From NCBI GenBank assembly GCA_018969295.1, contig JAGWYN010000001.1:259050-323049 (forward strand): a stretch of DNA of 64,000 nt. The letters run 5' to 3'. The translations under genes and the position numbers were made by a program. Of this stretch, positions 48,693 through 57,556 are shown piece after piece; within the stretch, counting starts at the first letter, position 1; the number at the start of each line of letters is the position of its first letter. A model generated the notes under the pieces. That model saw only the letters and a program-made list of their open reading frames with translations. It did no database searches and was not told the DNA's origin. The stretch is from Chloroflexota bacterium. Lineage in GTDB: Bacteria > Chloroflexota > Anaerolineae > Caldilineales > Caldilineaceae.

Positions 48693-50042
48693 ATGTCATC
48701 TCAATTTGTGGGGCAGGGGGCGGTGCGTGCAGGTCTATGGGTTGTCATTGCCTGGGCAGCCATTGCCTGGGGAGCTTCTGCCATGGCACAGGAGACGATG
48801 GTCCGGCAAACCGAGCAGGTAGTTTGCATTGGGCCCGAAGACTATTCGAGCCTGGCGGATGCCAGGCAAAAGCTGTTGGCGGCGGTCAACCGCGCTGTGG
48901 GCAGCCCCTTGGAGAGCGGGCTCCCTGCGACCTTCCCCACGGCTGGGGAGGGGAGCGACGAGCAGGCTGTGCAGGTGTGGCGGGTCTCCACGCCTGAATT
49001 TTACAACTCGGCGGGGCGGCTGAACGAAATCTGCGTGCGTGTCTGGGTATATGAGGCGGAAGGGGGCCGGCAGCTGTTCACCTTGCAGCCGGTGCAGGCG
49101 GAACGAATCTGTGACAACGGCATTGGAACGTTGGAAGAACGGCGTGCGGAGGTTGAGGGTCGGCTGCGCAGCAAGGCTTTGATTGCGTTTGAGGGTCGGC
49201 TGGCGCAAGTCGATGTGCTGCGCCGGGGGGCGCTGCTGCGGGAGGTGCGCCTCCTCGATGAGTGGGTCGATGGGGACACGGGGGTCTACTGTGCGGGGAT
49301 GGCAGGCAGGGTCATGCCTTTTGAGGTCTACACTCTTCTTGGCCTGGTGCCTACGCCTCTGCCTGCGGCGATGCCCTCCCCCACGCCGACTTCCGTCCCT
49401 TGGGGTCCGCTGCAGATTTTGGATGTGGCGCCGAAAGGGGCGCTGCCTGTAGGTACCGTGCTGGTTGTGCGTGGGCAGGCTCTCCCGGGGGTGCAGGTCG
49501 AAGTGTTGGCCGGCGGTGCGCCGCTGGGGGTCACATTGGGTGCTGCAGATGGGAGCTGGCGGATGGCGATACCTTTCAACCGGGCGGGGGCCTACCGGCT
49601 GACCACACGTCTGTATCTGGCCGATGGCACGACACGGCCGGGCAGCCGGGATGTGTTGATCCAGGTGGTGGCCCCGACAGCGACCCCGACAGCGACCCCG
49701 ACTGCAACCCCGACTGCAACCCCGACAGCGACGCCGACTGTGGCACCGACTGCGACGCCGACTGTGGCACCGACTGCGACACCGACGCCTGTGGTAGAAA
49801 TTTTGTCGCAGCGCTTGAATGTTCGGGCTGGGCCGGGCACGGAGTATGCAATTTTAGAGACAGTGTTGCGCGGGATGCAGCTGGATGTAACCGGGAAAAT
49901 TGAGAATTGTGGCTGGGTACAGGTACGTCTGGAGGATGGGCAGATTGGGTGGGTCTCAGGCAATGCGCAGTACACCCGTCTTTCGGTCGCTTGTGAGAGC
50001 GTGGCACGCAGCCCAACCGTTCCTTTGGTGGCAACGCCGTAG
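48693..50042 (+). CDS. Secreted SH3-domain protein with Thr-Pro linker
   Basis: A 449-residue exported protein. ATG 48693 follows AAGGAGG. The signal peptide is about 31 residues and ends SAMAQ. Residues 35-220 form a domain that I do not recognise, with one Cys pair likely (IGPED and ERICDN regions). Residues 240-320 look like an Ig-like or Bacterial-Ig fold. Then comes a TPTA/TVAP linker of about 40 residues and an SH3b domain (RLNVRAGPGTEYAILETVLRG) at 370-435. Such proteins usually bind cell wall or act as surface proteins. Exact role unknown. Confidence 0.85.
   Translation: MSSQFVGQGAVRAGLWVVIAWAAIAWGASAMAQETMVRQTEQVVCIGPEDYSSLADARQKLLAAVNRAVGSPLESGLPATFPTAGEGSDEQAVQVWRVSTPEFYNSAGRLNEICVRVWVYEAEGGRQLFTLQPVQAERICDNGIGTLEERRAEVEGRLRSKALIAFEGRLAQVDVLRRGALLREVRLLDEWVDGDTGVYCAGMAGRVMPFEVYTLLGLVPTPLPAAMPSPTPTSVPWGPLQILDVAPKGALPVGTVLVVRGQALPGVQVEVLAGGAPLGVTLGAADGSWRMAIPFNRAGAYRLTTRLYLADGTTRPGSRDVLIQVVAPTATPTATPTATPTATPTATPTVAPTATPTVAPTATPTPVVEILSQRLNVRAGPGTEYAILETVLRGMQLDVTGKIENCGWVQVRLEDGQIGWVSGNAQYTRLSVACESVARSPTVPLVATP
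49673..49790 (+). repeat. 12-bp tandem repeat coding the Thr-Pro linker
   Basis: About ten imperfect copies of a unit like CCGACAGCGACC or CCGACTGTGGCA encode TPTATPTV. Variant units are arranged in blocks, which suggests expansion by slippage or unequal exchange. Confidence 0.85.
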
Positions 50043-50125
50043 GTGCAGTCTGCGACCGCACCTACGGGATCGATGCAACGGGTGGCCGAGCGATTCCCCG
50101 TTTCCGCCCTCCCCTGCGATGCGGC

Positions 50126-51064
50126 TCACCCCAGGTAGCCGTCCTGGGGTTCCAGCTTCGGCGGCAGATCGGTTTCGCCGAGTGTGGCGCGGGCATCTCG
50201 TTCGATGATGCGGCAGAGGGCCGAGAGGGGCACGTCGGTGATGCGGTTTTCGAACGGCTCCTCGTTCACCTCACCGGTGCGCTGGACGATGGAGAAGACG
50301 AAGGCAAAGAGCAGCGTCAGTGGCACGAGCAGGTAGCCGACCTCCTCGCGCACCAGCGTGCCTGCCAGGCTCAGCGGTGTCAGCAGGATGAAGGTCCAGA
50401 CGAACAGCCGGGTGAAGTAGTCGTACTGTCTCGGCACGGGGATCAGCTTGATGCGTTCACAGATCGCCTGCTGGCTGGCCAGCACAGCCAACTGTCCTTC
50501 CAGTTGGAAACTGTCGAAGCCCTGCAGGATACCGCTGGCCATGGCGTCGTAGATGCGCCGCCCCTGCGTCAGCAGCAGCGTGTTGGGCACGCTGTGGCTC
50601 CTTCGCAGCGTGTCCATTTCCACAGCCTCCAGGTAAGGTGCCAGCTCCTTTACATCCATCTGGCTGCGCAGCTGCATCCGCAGCGCGTGGACCCAGGCAA
50701 GGTGGCGGTAGACCAGCTCGCGCTTGAACGCCTCTGCCGGTTCGGCCCGGTACTGCGGTGTGTGCTTGTGCGCGTCGGTGAAGGTGACGAGCAGCCGGGC
50801 AATGGTGCGGCTCGCTGCGCTGATCGCCGTCCATGCCTGGCTGGCCTCACCCCAGCGGCTGAAAGCCGTGTTGTTGCGGAAGGCCAGAAAGATCGACAGG
50901 GCGGTGCCAAAAATCCCCAGGACGCCAAAGGGCAGGGAGATCGCCGTCAGCCCCAGGAGCACATAGCCGATATAGACCGCTGCAGACCACACCAGTGCCA
51001 CCACCAACTGAGGCCAGACGTAGGTCGCTACCTTGCGTGGGTCGAAGTTGCGCTTCAGAATCAC
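50126..51064 (-). CDS. Bestrophin-family (UPF0187) ion channel
   Basis: A 312-residue membrane protein with four hydrophobic segments. The segments AFRNNTAFSRWGEASQAW and IPVPRQYDYFTRLFVW, and the NEEPFENRITDVPLSALCR ending, are landmarks of bacterial bestrophins, which form pentameric anion or cation channels. Translation starts at a GTG (51064) that overlaps the TGA of the DJ-1/PfpI gene as GTGA, so the two are coupled. The link to a glyoxalase/chaperone-like protein suggests a role in stress. Confidence 0.88.
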   Translation of the reverse strand: MILKRNFDPRKVATYVWPQLVVALVWSAAVYIGYVLLGLTAISLPFGVLGIFGTALSIFLAFRNNTAFSRWGEASQAWTAISAASRTIARLLVTFTDAHKHTPQYRAEPAEAFKRELVYRHLAWVHALRMQLRSQMDVKELAPYLEAVEMDTLRRSHSVPNTLLLTQGRRIYDAMASGILQGFDSFQLEGQLAVLASQQAICERIKLIPVPRQYDYFTRLFVWTFILLTPLSLAGTLVREEVGYLLVPLTLLFAFVFSIVQRTGEVNEEPFENRITDVPLSALCRIIERDARATLGETDLPPKLEPQDGYLG

Positions 51065-51825
51065 TGGTTCAACATCTCCACCACGAGCCTGGCGGCGTCA
51101 GCGCCGGAATTCTGCTGCTGGCCGGTGATCAGGTTGCCGTCGGCGATGGCATAGGAGGAGAAGGGTGCTGCGACTTTGAAGACCGTGTTTGGCAGCTGGC
51201 GTGCCTCGTCTTCGATCCGGTAGGGCTGGAGTTTCATGCCGACGGCGCTGTCTGCGAACTCTTCTTCGGCGTTGGCAAAGCCGGTCCATGTCTTGCCGTC
51301 CACGATCAATTCGCCGTTGAGCTTTCTGGCACCCAGCAGCAGCGTGGTGGAGTGGCAAACTGCGGCGGAGGGTTTGCCTGCCTCGAAAAAGTGTGCAAAC
51401 AGCTGTTCCAGATCGGCGTTGTTGCGGAAGGTGTACATGGGGCCTTGCCCGCCGACCAGAAAGATAGCGACGTAGTCGTCTGGGTTTACCTCGGTGAGTT
51501 TGCGGGTGTTGGCCAGCATTGCGTTGAACCATGGCTGCTGCATATAGCCCAGCGAGATCACGTCGTGTGCGGAATAGCCGCTGGCGTCGGTTGGATTCGA
51601 GTAGCCGTCCATCATCAGGCTGTCGCCTTCGGTAGACGCCAGCTCGACCACATAGCCGGCCTCTTGAAAGACGTGCAGCGGGTGGGTCAGCTCGGCGGCC
51701 CAAAAGCCGATGGGCCAGCCCGTCTGTGCAGACACGGCCGGGCTGCTGGCCACCATCAGGATCTTGCCTTTGGTCGGTGCGCCGTGGAAATGGATATAGC
51801 GGGCAACTTCGGTTGGGTGGGACAT
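51061..51825 (-). CDS. DJ-1/PfpI-family (type 1 glutamine amidotransferase-like) protein
   Basis: A 254-residue DJ-1/PfpI protein. The nucleophile elbow is SAAVCHSTT with Cys157, and the Glu of VFQEAGYVVELAS (about 54) is in the position of the Hsp31/PfpI acid residue. Length and the long N-terminal insertion resemble Hsp31-type glyoxalase/deglycase or chaperone members. AAGGAG precedes the ATG. It is first of a two-gene leftward operon with the bestrophin. Two palindromes lie upstream at 51886-51933. Confidence 0.88.
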   Translation of the reverse strand: MSHPTEVARYIHFHGAPTKGKILMVASSPAVSAQTGWPIGFWAAELTHPLHVFQEAGYVVELASTEGDSLMMDGYSNPTDASGYSAHDVISLGYMQQPWFNAMLANTRKLTEVNPDDYVAIFLVGGQGPMYTFRNNADLEQLFAHFFEAGKPSAAVCHSTTLLLGARKLNGELIVDGKTWTGFANAEEEFADSAVGMKLQPYRIEDEARQLPNTVFKVAAPFSSYAIADGNLITGQQQNSGADAARLVVEMLNQ

Positions 51826-51885
51826 GGGTGTGCTCCTTGCGTGCTCTGGGTTGTGGGTCGTGCAGATTTTGCACGGTCGATTATT

Positions 51886-51933
51886 TATTTACTATACAGT
51901 TTTGTAAATATATTTTTCAGTAACAGATGTTAC
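51886..51933. promoter_or_regulatory. Two AT-rich palindromes upstream of the DJ-1 operon
   Basis: TATTTAC and GTAAATA flank 11 bases (51886-51910), and GTAACA-GA-TGTTAC forms a second perfect palindrome (51920-51933). They may be operators of the leftward operon, or the second may belong to the end of the IS200-type element. The sequence is much richer in A and T than its surroundings. Confidence 0.45.
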
Positions 51934-52058
51934 GATATTGCAGTCTGCATGGCTGTACGCTGTTTTTCTTTCGAGGGGGGAAGGGGGGGCAACGAGCGGA
52001 GATCACCGATAGTTTCTTGCATTTGGGATTACGTTGTTTCTGGCTGTATAATTTCTTT

Positions 52059-52463
52059 ATGAGAAAAGTGCAAGAATACAAACAAAACAGCAGTGTCACG
52101 TATTCGTGCAAGTACCACGTGGTGTGGTGTCCCAAATACCGTCGAAAAGTTTTAATGGATGGGATTGAGGAAAGACTGCAACAAATCTTGCGTGAGTCGG
52201 TTGCCGATCTGCATGTTGAAATCATTGAACTTGAGATTATGGCTGACCATGTGCATCTCATTTGTGAAGTCGATCCACAGTTTGGCATACATCGGCTGGT
52301 GAAGCTGCTCAAAGGGCGCAGTTCACGGATCTTGCGCAAAGAATATCCCAAGTTGAAAAGCCGGTTGCCGACCCTTTGGACGAACTCCTATTTTGTTTCT
52401 ACGGTGGGGGGATCGCCTCTGTCGGCGATCAAGCAGTACATAGAGCAACAGAAAAACGTTTGA
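52059..52463 (+). CDS. tnpA: IS200/IS605-family transposase TnpA (Y1-HUH)
   Basis: A 134-residue Y1 transposase. The metal-binding HUH motif is in MADHVHLICEV, the catalytic Tyr in SAIKQYIEQQKN, and the start SCKYHVVWCPKYRRKVL is typical. TATAAT at 52047-52052 lies 6 bases before the ATG, so the message is nearly leaderless. No TnpB is present. The element ends are not defined; it lies between about 51930 and 52550. GC content is lower than in neighbours, as expected for a mobile gene. Confidence 0.92.
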   Translation: MRKVQEYKQNSSVTYSCKYHVVWCPKYRRKVLMDGIEERLQQILRESVADLHVEIIELEIMADHVHLICEVDPQFGIHRLVKLLKGRSSRILRKEYPKLKSRLPTLWTNSYFVSTVGGSPLSAIKQYIEQQKNV

Positions 52464-52599
52464 GAGTTTGGATCGTGCTCTTGGCCGCTGACCGCACAAA
52501 AACAGGCATTTTCAGAGATGCGCCCCGGTCCGTTGCTCCTTCAGGGTCGAGGATGTGTTGTTGTGCCCACCTCACAAGACTGTGCCCACCTCGCCTATC

Positions 52600-53550
52600 T
52601 CACAAGACAACGACGACTTTGCCACGGGCGTGTCCTTCGCCGACATAGGCGAGCGCCTTGGGGCTCTCGTCCAGCCGGTATGTTTTGTCGATGACCGGCG
52701 TCACTTTTCCGGCCTCGATGAGTTCTTTAAGAACGAGCAGGTCTTGGGCGTTTGGCTTTTCAACGAACAGACGGCCCTGTTGGCGCACGAAGGCCGAACG
52801 TGCAAAAGCCATGAGCACGTATCCCATCCCTGCGTGGCCAGTGTTGGGCAGCAGCGTTCCCCTGGGGGTGAGCGCGCGTCTGCAATCCGAGAACGAACGA
52901 TTGCCGACATTGTCGAGGATCAGGTCGTAGCGTGGCCCGCCTTGTGTGAAGTCTTCTTGGGTGTAATCGATGACGTGGTCTGCGCCGAGCGACCGGACCA
53001 GATCGAGATTTTTCGTGCTGCACACGCCGGTGACCTCTGCCCCAAGAAACTTTGCGATCTGCACAGCGAAGGTCCCGACACCGCCTGAGGCTCCGTTGAT
53101 CAAGACACTCTGCCCTGCTTGTACTTTTCCTGCGTCTCGAAGACCTTGGAGGGCAGTCAGTGCTGCGGTTGGAACGGCTGCAGCCTGCTCGAAGGTGAGG
53201 TTGGTGGGTTTTATTGCGAACTGTTCTTCGGCTGCGCACGCATATTCAGCAAGAGCACCCTGGCAGGAGCCGAACACGGTGTCTCCCGGGTGAAAGCGCT
53301 TCACATTCCTGCCGACCTCATCTACGTGTCCTGCAACGTCCCAGCCAAGAATGTAATTTTTCGGTTTGGGGAACCCGACCATCAATCGAACGATCCATGG
53401 ACTGCCTCGCATGGAGAAATAGTCACCTGCGTTCAAGGCTGCTGCGCGAACACGGACCCGCACTTCGGTTTCCTTGACTTCCGGCTTGTCGATCTCCTGG
53501 AGTTGGAGGGTTTCGGGTGAACCGTACGCATTCTGGACGATGGCTTTCAT
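52600..53550 (-). CDS. NAD(P)-dependent quinone oxidoreductase-like alcohol dehydrogenase
   Basis: A 316-residue medium-chain dehydrogenase without zinc. The N-terminal catalytic domain (SPETLQLQEIDKPEVKE, GWDVAGHVDEVG) is followed by the NADP motif INGASGGVGTFAVQIAKF near residue 145 and a final EGHARGKVVVVL. It resembles quinone reductases/zeta-crystallins. The ATG at 53550 has CGGAGGAA upstream. It is a single gene, with an imperfect repeat ACAGA/TCTGT in its upstream region. Function is probably reduction of quinones or enones. Confidence 0.92.
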   Translation of the reverse strand: MKAIVQNAYGSPETLQLQEIDKPEVKETEVRVRVRAAALNAGDYFSMRGSPWIVRLMVGFPKPKNYILGWDVAGHVDEVGRNVKRFHPGDTVFGSCQGALAEYACAAEEQFAIKPTNLTFEQAAAVPTAALTALQGLRDAGKVQAGQSVLINGASGGVGTFAVQIAKFLGAEVTGVCSTKNLDLVRSLGADHVIDYTQEDFTQGGPRYDLILDNVGNRSFSDCRRALTPRGTLLPNTGHAGMGYVLMAFARSAFVRQQGRLFVEKPNAQDLLVLKELIEAGKVTPVIDKTYRLDESPKALAYVGEGHARGKVVVVL

Positions 53551-53640
53551 CGCATTCCTCCGATTTGAACGACACGATTCTCGTGCTTTTTTAGTCTGAC
53601 AACAGATTTTTGTCTGTGGTTTTGGTTCGATTTTGAACCC

Positions 53641-54522
53641 TTACGTCGTGACATCATACCCTCGATCACGGGCGCAGTCGGCGTAGGAGTTGTTCAGCTC
53701 GATCAAAACTGCGTGGCGATTTACCTCATTGGCCACAATCCCAGTCGTTCCTGATCCACCGAATGGATCAAGCACCACATCTCCAACACGCGAGCCCAAC
53801 AGAATACATCGTCGGGCAAGCTCCCGCGGAAATGCGGCAGGATGGCCATGATTTCCTGGGTCTGGTCCAAGCATCCAATAATTGCGTAGATTTGCCCCTG
53901 TATCTTGGCGAACGGCTTGTGCGTTGTAATAATAATTGGGGGATTTGGCAAACAAAAAGATCTCTTCAGTTGCGTTTGTGGGACGGTTTTTGACACTCTC
54001 AGGCATCGCCGTTTTTTTGATCCAAGTAATTTTTGATCTGAGGATCCACCCATCTGCTTGGAGGGCAAATGCGACGCGCCACGGGAGCCCCATCAAGTCG
54101 CGGTCTTTTAATCCCCAAACTTCTGGAACCTTACAGTTGCGTTTTTGGATCAATTTTTTCGTATTGCCGACGACTGCGTTCGGCCCACACTTTCCTGTTC
54201 CTCCATTGCGAGCATACCCGTCTCCCACATTCAACCAAAGTGTTCCCTCGGGTCGAAGGGTCTTGCGCACCAGCCGAAAAATGTCCACCAAATTTTGAAC
54301 ATATTGCTCTGGAGACGGCTCGGCCCCGATTTGATTGGGGTGGTCGTAGTCACGCAAGCCCCAGTAGGGGGGCGACGTCACGCAGCACTGGATGGATTCA
54401 GTTTCAAGGGAAGGTAGAAGTTGAGCACAATCTCCGGTGAGAACCGTCAATTTTGTCTGCTGACTAAGGTTGAGTGCGAGTTGAGTCATGTTCGTGCGTC
54501 CTGGCGATTCGAAATACGACAT
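53641..54522 (-). CDS. Site-specific DNA methyltransferase (beta-type, N4/N6)
   Basis: A 293-residue amino-methyltransferase. The catalytic motif IV TSPPYWGLRDYD is near residues 49-60, and the SAM-binding motif I DPFGGSGTTG is near the C-terminus, with the target region between them, as in the beta class. SPPY favours N4-cytosine, but N6-adenine is possible. Starts at 54522 (GGAG 12 bases upstream) and 54489 (MTQLALNL) are both possible. No restriction enzyme is next to it, so it is an orphan methylase or the remains of a system. Confidence 0.9.
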   Translation of the reverse strand: MSYFESPGRTNMTQLALNLSQQTKLTVLTGDCAQLLPSLETESIQCCVTSPPYWGLRDYDHPNQIGAEPSPEQYVQNLVDIFRLVRKTLRPEGTLWLNVGDGYARNGGTGKCGPNAVVGNTKKLIQKRNCKVPEVWGLKDRDLMGLPWRVAFALQADGWILRSKITWIKKTAMPESVKNRPTNATEEIFLFAKSPNYYYNAQAVRQDTGANLRNYWMLGPDPGNHGHPAAFPRELARRCILLGSRVGDVVLDPFGGSGTTGIVANEVNRHAVLIELNNSYADCARDRGYDVTT

Positions 54523-54914
54523 CCATGAGGGCCGCTCCTGTTGAATTCACTCGGAATGGCAGAGGAGACAGCCCTACGGGTTGTGAACGAACCAACAAAC
54601 GGCGAATCGTTCTCTCAGAACATGATAGCATACAAACTAGAAATTGTGTGCTGCAAGGAGTCACGCTTTCGCCACGACTATCCTGACTGTGCAGGATCAC
54701 GAGATACGATTTATGCATTGGTGACGCGCCCCTCCCCCACGGTCGGGGCTCAGAGGGAGCCTGCCATGCAGTGGCGACGCGCCGTACTGGTCCAATGTGA
54801 ATCAACCCGTAGATTGTTCATGGGAAGAGCGCACTCGTGGGTGTACTTCAAGTTGGGGGCAGTCGGGGGACAAGGGTGTAGTACACGTGGGCCCAGATAA
54901 ATTCACGAATTCAT

Positions 54915-54965
54915 GTGACGCAATCTGCCGGATTGTGGACTGCACACTCGAGCAGATTGTGTCAC
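54915..54965. repeat. 14-bp inverted repeat in a gene-free stretch
   Basis: GTGACGCAATCTGC (54915-54928) and GCAGATTGTGTCAC (54952-54965) are complements with one mismatch. It lies inside 54523-55098, where I see no credible gene on either strand. It may be an RNA hairpin or the trace of a mobile-element end. Confidence 0.55.
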
Positions 54966-55098
54966 CATATCAACGAGTTATGTGCGCCGACGTGTAGTAG
55001 AGTCCTGTCAAGCATCATTGGATAGTGTTTTTTCTGTAGGATCGGCTCATAGTACTGTTCCAGCCTGGACATGTGAGGGGAGGCGAGGTAGATATGGT

Positions 55099-55446
55099 TT
55101 ATTTCTGTAGCTTCAGCATCTGGCGCAACTCCGAGTCAAACTGCATCACATACTGCTCCTCCAGTTGTCCAATCACGCGCAGCACCCGGCGCCGATCCAT
55201 AACTTGCAGTTGGAAGAGCAGAATCACGGAAGACATACTCAGCCCGTTCTCGGATGAAGGTTCAATCCGAAGCGTATGAGGGAATCGCTGCGCGGCAAGT
55301 TGTGAGGTCAACGGTGCTACAAGCAGCGTTGGCAGACCAGGCGTATCATCTTGTACTACAACTGCTGGACGGCGGCCAGCTTGTTCGCGTCCCGCTCCAC
55401 CCAACGGAGGCGGCAACTCAACCATGACGATGTCATTGCGTTTCAT
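55099..55446 (-). CDS. MazF/PemK-like toxin
   Basis: A 115-residue MazF/PemK-fold protein. MKRNDIVMVELPPPLGGAG, the RRPAVVVQDDT strand and the LLVAPLTSQ segment are standard. Such toxins cut mRNA, usually at short sequences. The start overlaps the end of the gene before it by 14 bases, as expected for a toxin-antitoxin pair. The conserved Arg of GREQAGRRPA is present. It is probably active when its partner is degraded. Confidence 0.85.
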   Translation of the reverse strand: MKRNDIVMVELPPPLGGAGREQAGRRPAVVVQDDTPGLPTLLVAPLTSQLAAQRFPHTLRIEPSSENGLSMSSVILLFQLQVMDRRRVLRVIGQLEEQYVMQFDSELRQMLKLQK

Positions 55447-55678
55447 CGATCATCGCCTCAAAATCCATCAGCGCTTCGGCTGCCGCTGCCTGCCAGCTTT
55501 CCAGCTCGGCAACCAACGCTGGAGGAAGTTCCTGTTCGGGAAGCAGTCGTTTTCGGACGGCCTGTTGTGCTGCTTCAGGCAATGCCTGAAATGCCAGCCA
55601 GAACACTTCTGCTTGCGCTTCTGAAGCACTCAGAGCGCCAGCCCCGTCCTGGCGAGCGATGGAAACTGCGGTCATCAT
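55433..55678 (-). CDS. Putative antitoxin of the MazF-like toxin
   Basis: An 81-residue, mostly helical and acidic protein (many Glu and Ala; ELPPALVAELESWQAAAAEAL). It has no clear DNA-binding motif, which is unusual for a MazE partner. Its gene precedes and overlaps the toxin gene by 14 bases. The role is inferred from position. The next 300 bases (55679-55980) show no gene. Confidence 0.65.
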   Translation of the reverse strand: MMTAVSIARQDGAGALSASEAQAEVFWLAFQALPEAAQQAVRKRLLPEQELPPALVAELESWQAAAAEALMDFEAMIDETQ

Positions 55679-55991
55679 CGTTCACTCCTCATCTTTCAGT
55701 GCTTGGAATTGCATCTGACAGACCGTTCAAGCGTTGCTCGATTCTCTCCGCCTGCCCCTTGATTATAGTCTCGTTCGATTATTTTACGAAATGCAATCAT
55801 CACATCACCACTTGCCCAACCTGGCTCTTTCTCCTACAGAGCCATCCTCCCTGCATGCTCTGTGGATCGAAAAAGTGCAGGACTGATCCGCAGAGCACAC
55901 AGAGCACGCAGAAATCCGATGTAGGGGCGCACGGAGAATGCCAGCAATGAACTTGTCTGGCTTTTCTCTGCGGCATCTGCGGATCAATCCC

Positions 55992-56031
55992 ACGGGCGAC
56001 CGCAAGGGTCGCCCCTACAGGCGGGTGCCCA
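55992..56031. repeat. Dispersed GC-rich hairpin repeat, copy 1
   Basis: ACGGGCGACC-GCAAG-GGTCGCCCCTACAGGCGGGTGCCC; the arms GGGCGACC and GGTCGCCC form an 8-bp stem. The reverse complement occurs twice at 62671-62780. Such a repeat without genes suggests a REP- or MITE-like family. Confidence 0.75.
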
Positions 56032-56173
56032 CAACGACACAGCGGGTGCCCCCGATCATCTTTGCCCTGCTGGCACAGCGCTATATCATCCGCGACCTGA
56101 CGTTGGGGGCAGTCAAAGGGTAAGCCCCCCTGCCGCTGCAATGCTGCGCCACCCCTTCGCACTTCGGGGGTGC

Positions 56174-56216
56174 TTGACAACGAGGCCACGCGTGATCTAT
56201 AATGTGACCGGTCACA
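56174..56216 (+). promoter_or_regulatory. Promoter and LacI-type operator
   Basis: TTGACA (56174-56179) and TATAAT (56198-56203) are 18 bases apart, both perfect matches to the bacterial consensus. The 14-bp palindrome TGTGACC-GGTCACA (56203-56216) starts at the last base of the -10 box, has the central CG typical of LacI operators, and should block transcription. It controls the LacI gene at 56422 and the transporter after it; the leader is about 200 bases. Confidence 0.85.
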
Positions 56217-56421
56217 ATAGATTTAGAGAGGTAGAGTGACGTCGCAGTCCCCGGTCGGCGTTCGATGTTTTCACCCGGGATGTGAGAGAGCCTGCCGAAA
56301 GTTTTTTCAGGGTAGTTCGTGGACGGCACTGCGGGTGCGACTTTGCAGGAGCCGTTTGGCGAAAGTTGATAGTTCGTCGTGCACCTTCCTGGGTTCAGTG
56401 ATCAAAAGGCATTTTGACGGT

Positions 56422-57438
56422 ATGGAGGGTACGCGTGTCACAATCCGAGATGTTGCTGCCCAGGCAGGTGTCTCGCGGCAGACGATCTCGCGTGTGATCA
56501 ACGGGAGCGATTTGGTAACTCATGAGACGGCCGCACGCGTCCACGCTGTGATCGCCGAGCTAGGATATCGGCCCAATGCGATTGCCCGGTCAATGACGCG
56601 TGGCCGTACCCAGATCCTTGCCTGTATATCACCCAATCTGACCGACTACACGTTTGCCAGTATCGTTCAGGGGGCAGAAAGTGCCGTTCGAGCACAAGGC
56701 TATTTTTTGATGTCGACTTCCGCACCGGATGTCCCCACCTTTATCTCGCTCGTGCATGAATTGACAGGGGGCGCATACGTGGATGGCCTGGTCATCATCA
56801 ATCCGTTTGCCGATGATCGCTATTGCTACTGTCCGTCTGGGATACCGACGGTGCTGGTCGGTGCTCGGCCGCGCGAAGGCGTCGCCGATTCCGTCGCGCT
56901 CGACGACGTCGCGGCGGGACGCATGGCCACGGATCACCTGTTTTCCTTCGGTCACCGGCGCATTGCCATGATCACAGGTCCGGCAGCCGAAGATTGTACG
57001 CAGGACAGATCGTCCGGCTACCGAGCAGGATTGTGCGCACAGGGTATTGTGGACGAACCTTCACTGGTGATTGAGGGCGATTGGTCTCCGCTGTCCGGAT
57101 ATCGAGCCATGTATGAGTTGCTTGCGCTCGACATTCCCTTCAGCGCAGTCTTTGCGCAAAATGATCAGATGGCGATCGGCGCACTGCGTGCTGCACGCGA
57201 ACTGGGCGTGCGGGTACCCGGTGATCTGTCTGTGATCGGTGTGGACGACATTCCACTGGCGGCGCATGTGGATCCGCCTTTGACGACAGTTCATCAAGAT
57301 TTCACCGCTTTGGGTGCCGAAGCTGCGCGGCTTCTCTTTCGTTCGATGGCGGGCAACGGCACGGTGGCCGAGCACATTCGGTGGGCGCCGGAACTCATTG
57401 TCCGTGCCTCGACACAACGCGTGGAATGGCTGGGGTAG
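56422..57438 (+). CDS. LacI-family transcriptional regulator
   Basis: A 338-residue LacI repressor. The helix-turn-helix is TIRDVAAQAGVSRQTISRVING at residues 7-28 (shown as landmark), the hinge helix follows near 50-60 (IARSMTRGRTQ), and the periplasmic-binding-like ligand domain fills the rest (AQNDQMAIGALRAARELG, VIGVDDIPLAAHVDPPLTTV). I chose ATG 56422; the in-frame start at 56236 adds non-family sequence. It is likely autoregulated via the operator at 56203 and controls the sugar transporter just downstream. Confidence 0.92.
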   Translation: MEGTRVTIRDVAAQAGVSRQTISRVINGSDLVTHETAARVHAVIAELGYRPNAIARSMTRGRTQILACISPNLTDYTFASIVQGAESAVRAQGYFLMSTSAPDVPTFISLVHELTGGAYVDGLVIINPFADDRYCYCPSGIPTVLVGARPREGVADSVALDDVAAGRMATDHLFSFGHRRIAMITGPAAEDCTQDRSSGYRAGLCAQGIVDEPSLVIEGDWSPLSGYRAMYELLALDIPFSAVFAQNDQMAIGALRAARELGVRVPGDLSVIGVDDIPLAAHVDPPLTTVHQDFTALGAEAARLLFRSMAGNGTVAEHIRWAPELIVRASTQRVEWLG

Positions 57439-57556
57439 GGGTATTTTTGGCAGGGCTGGCCGGGCGGACCTGTGTGCCAACGTGTGGCGTCCAGCGTCGT
57501 CGGCTGTTTTGCATAGATTCGTGTTGTGGTTCAACTACATTTCAAAAGGAGTAAGT

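Noticed and set aside
49673..49790. Regular repeats considered as a CRISPR array
   Set aside because: The units are 12 bases, contiguous, without spacers, in frame, and encode a Thr-Pro linker.
54541..54700. A stretch that looked like a tRNA 3' half (GTTC-like loop followed by CTCTGCCA)
   Set aside because: The T-arm does not pair properly, and no D-arm, anticodon arm or acceptor partner can be found.
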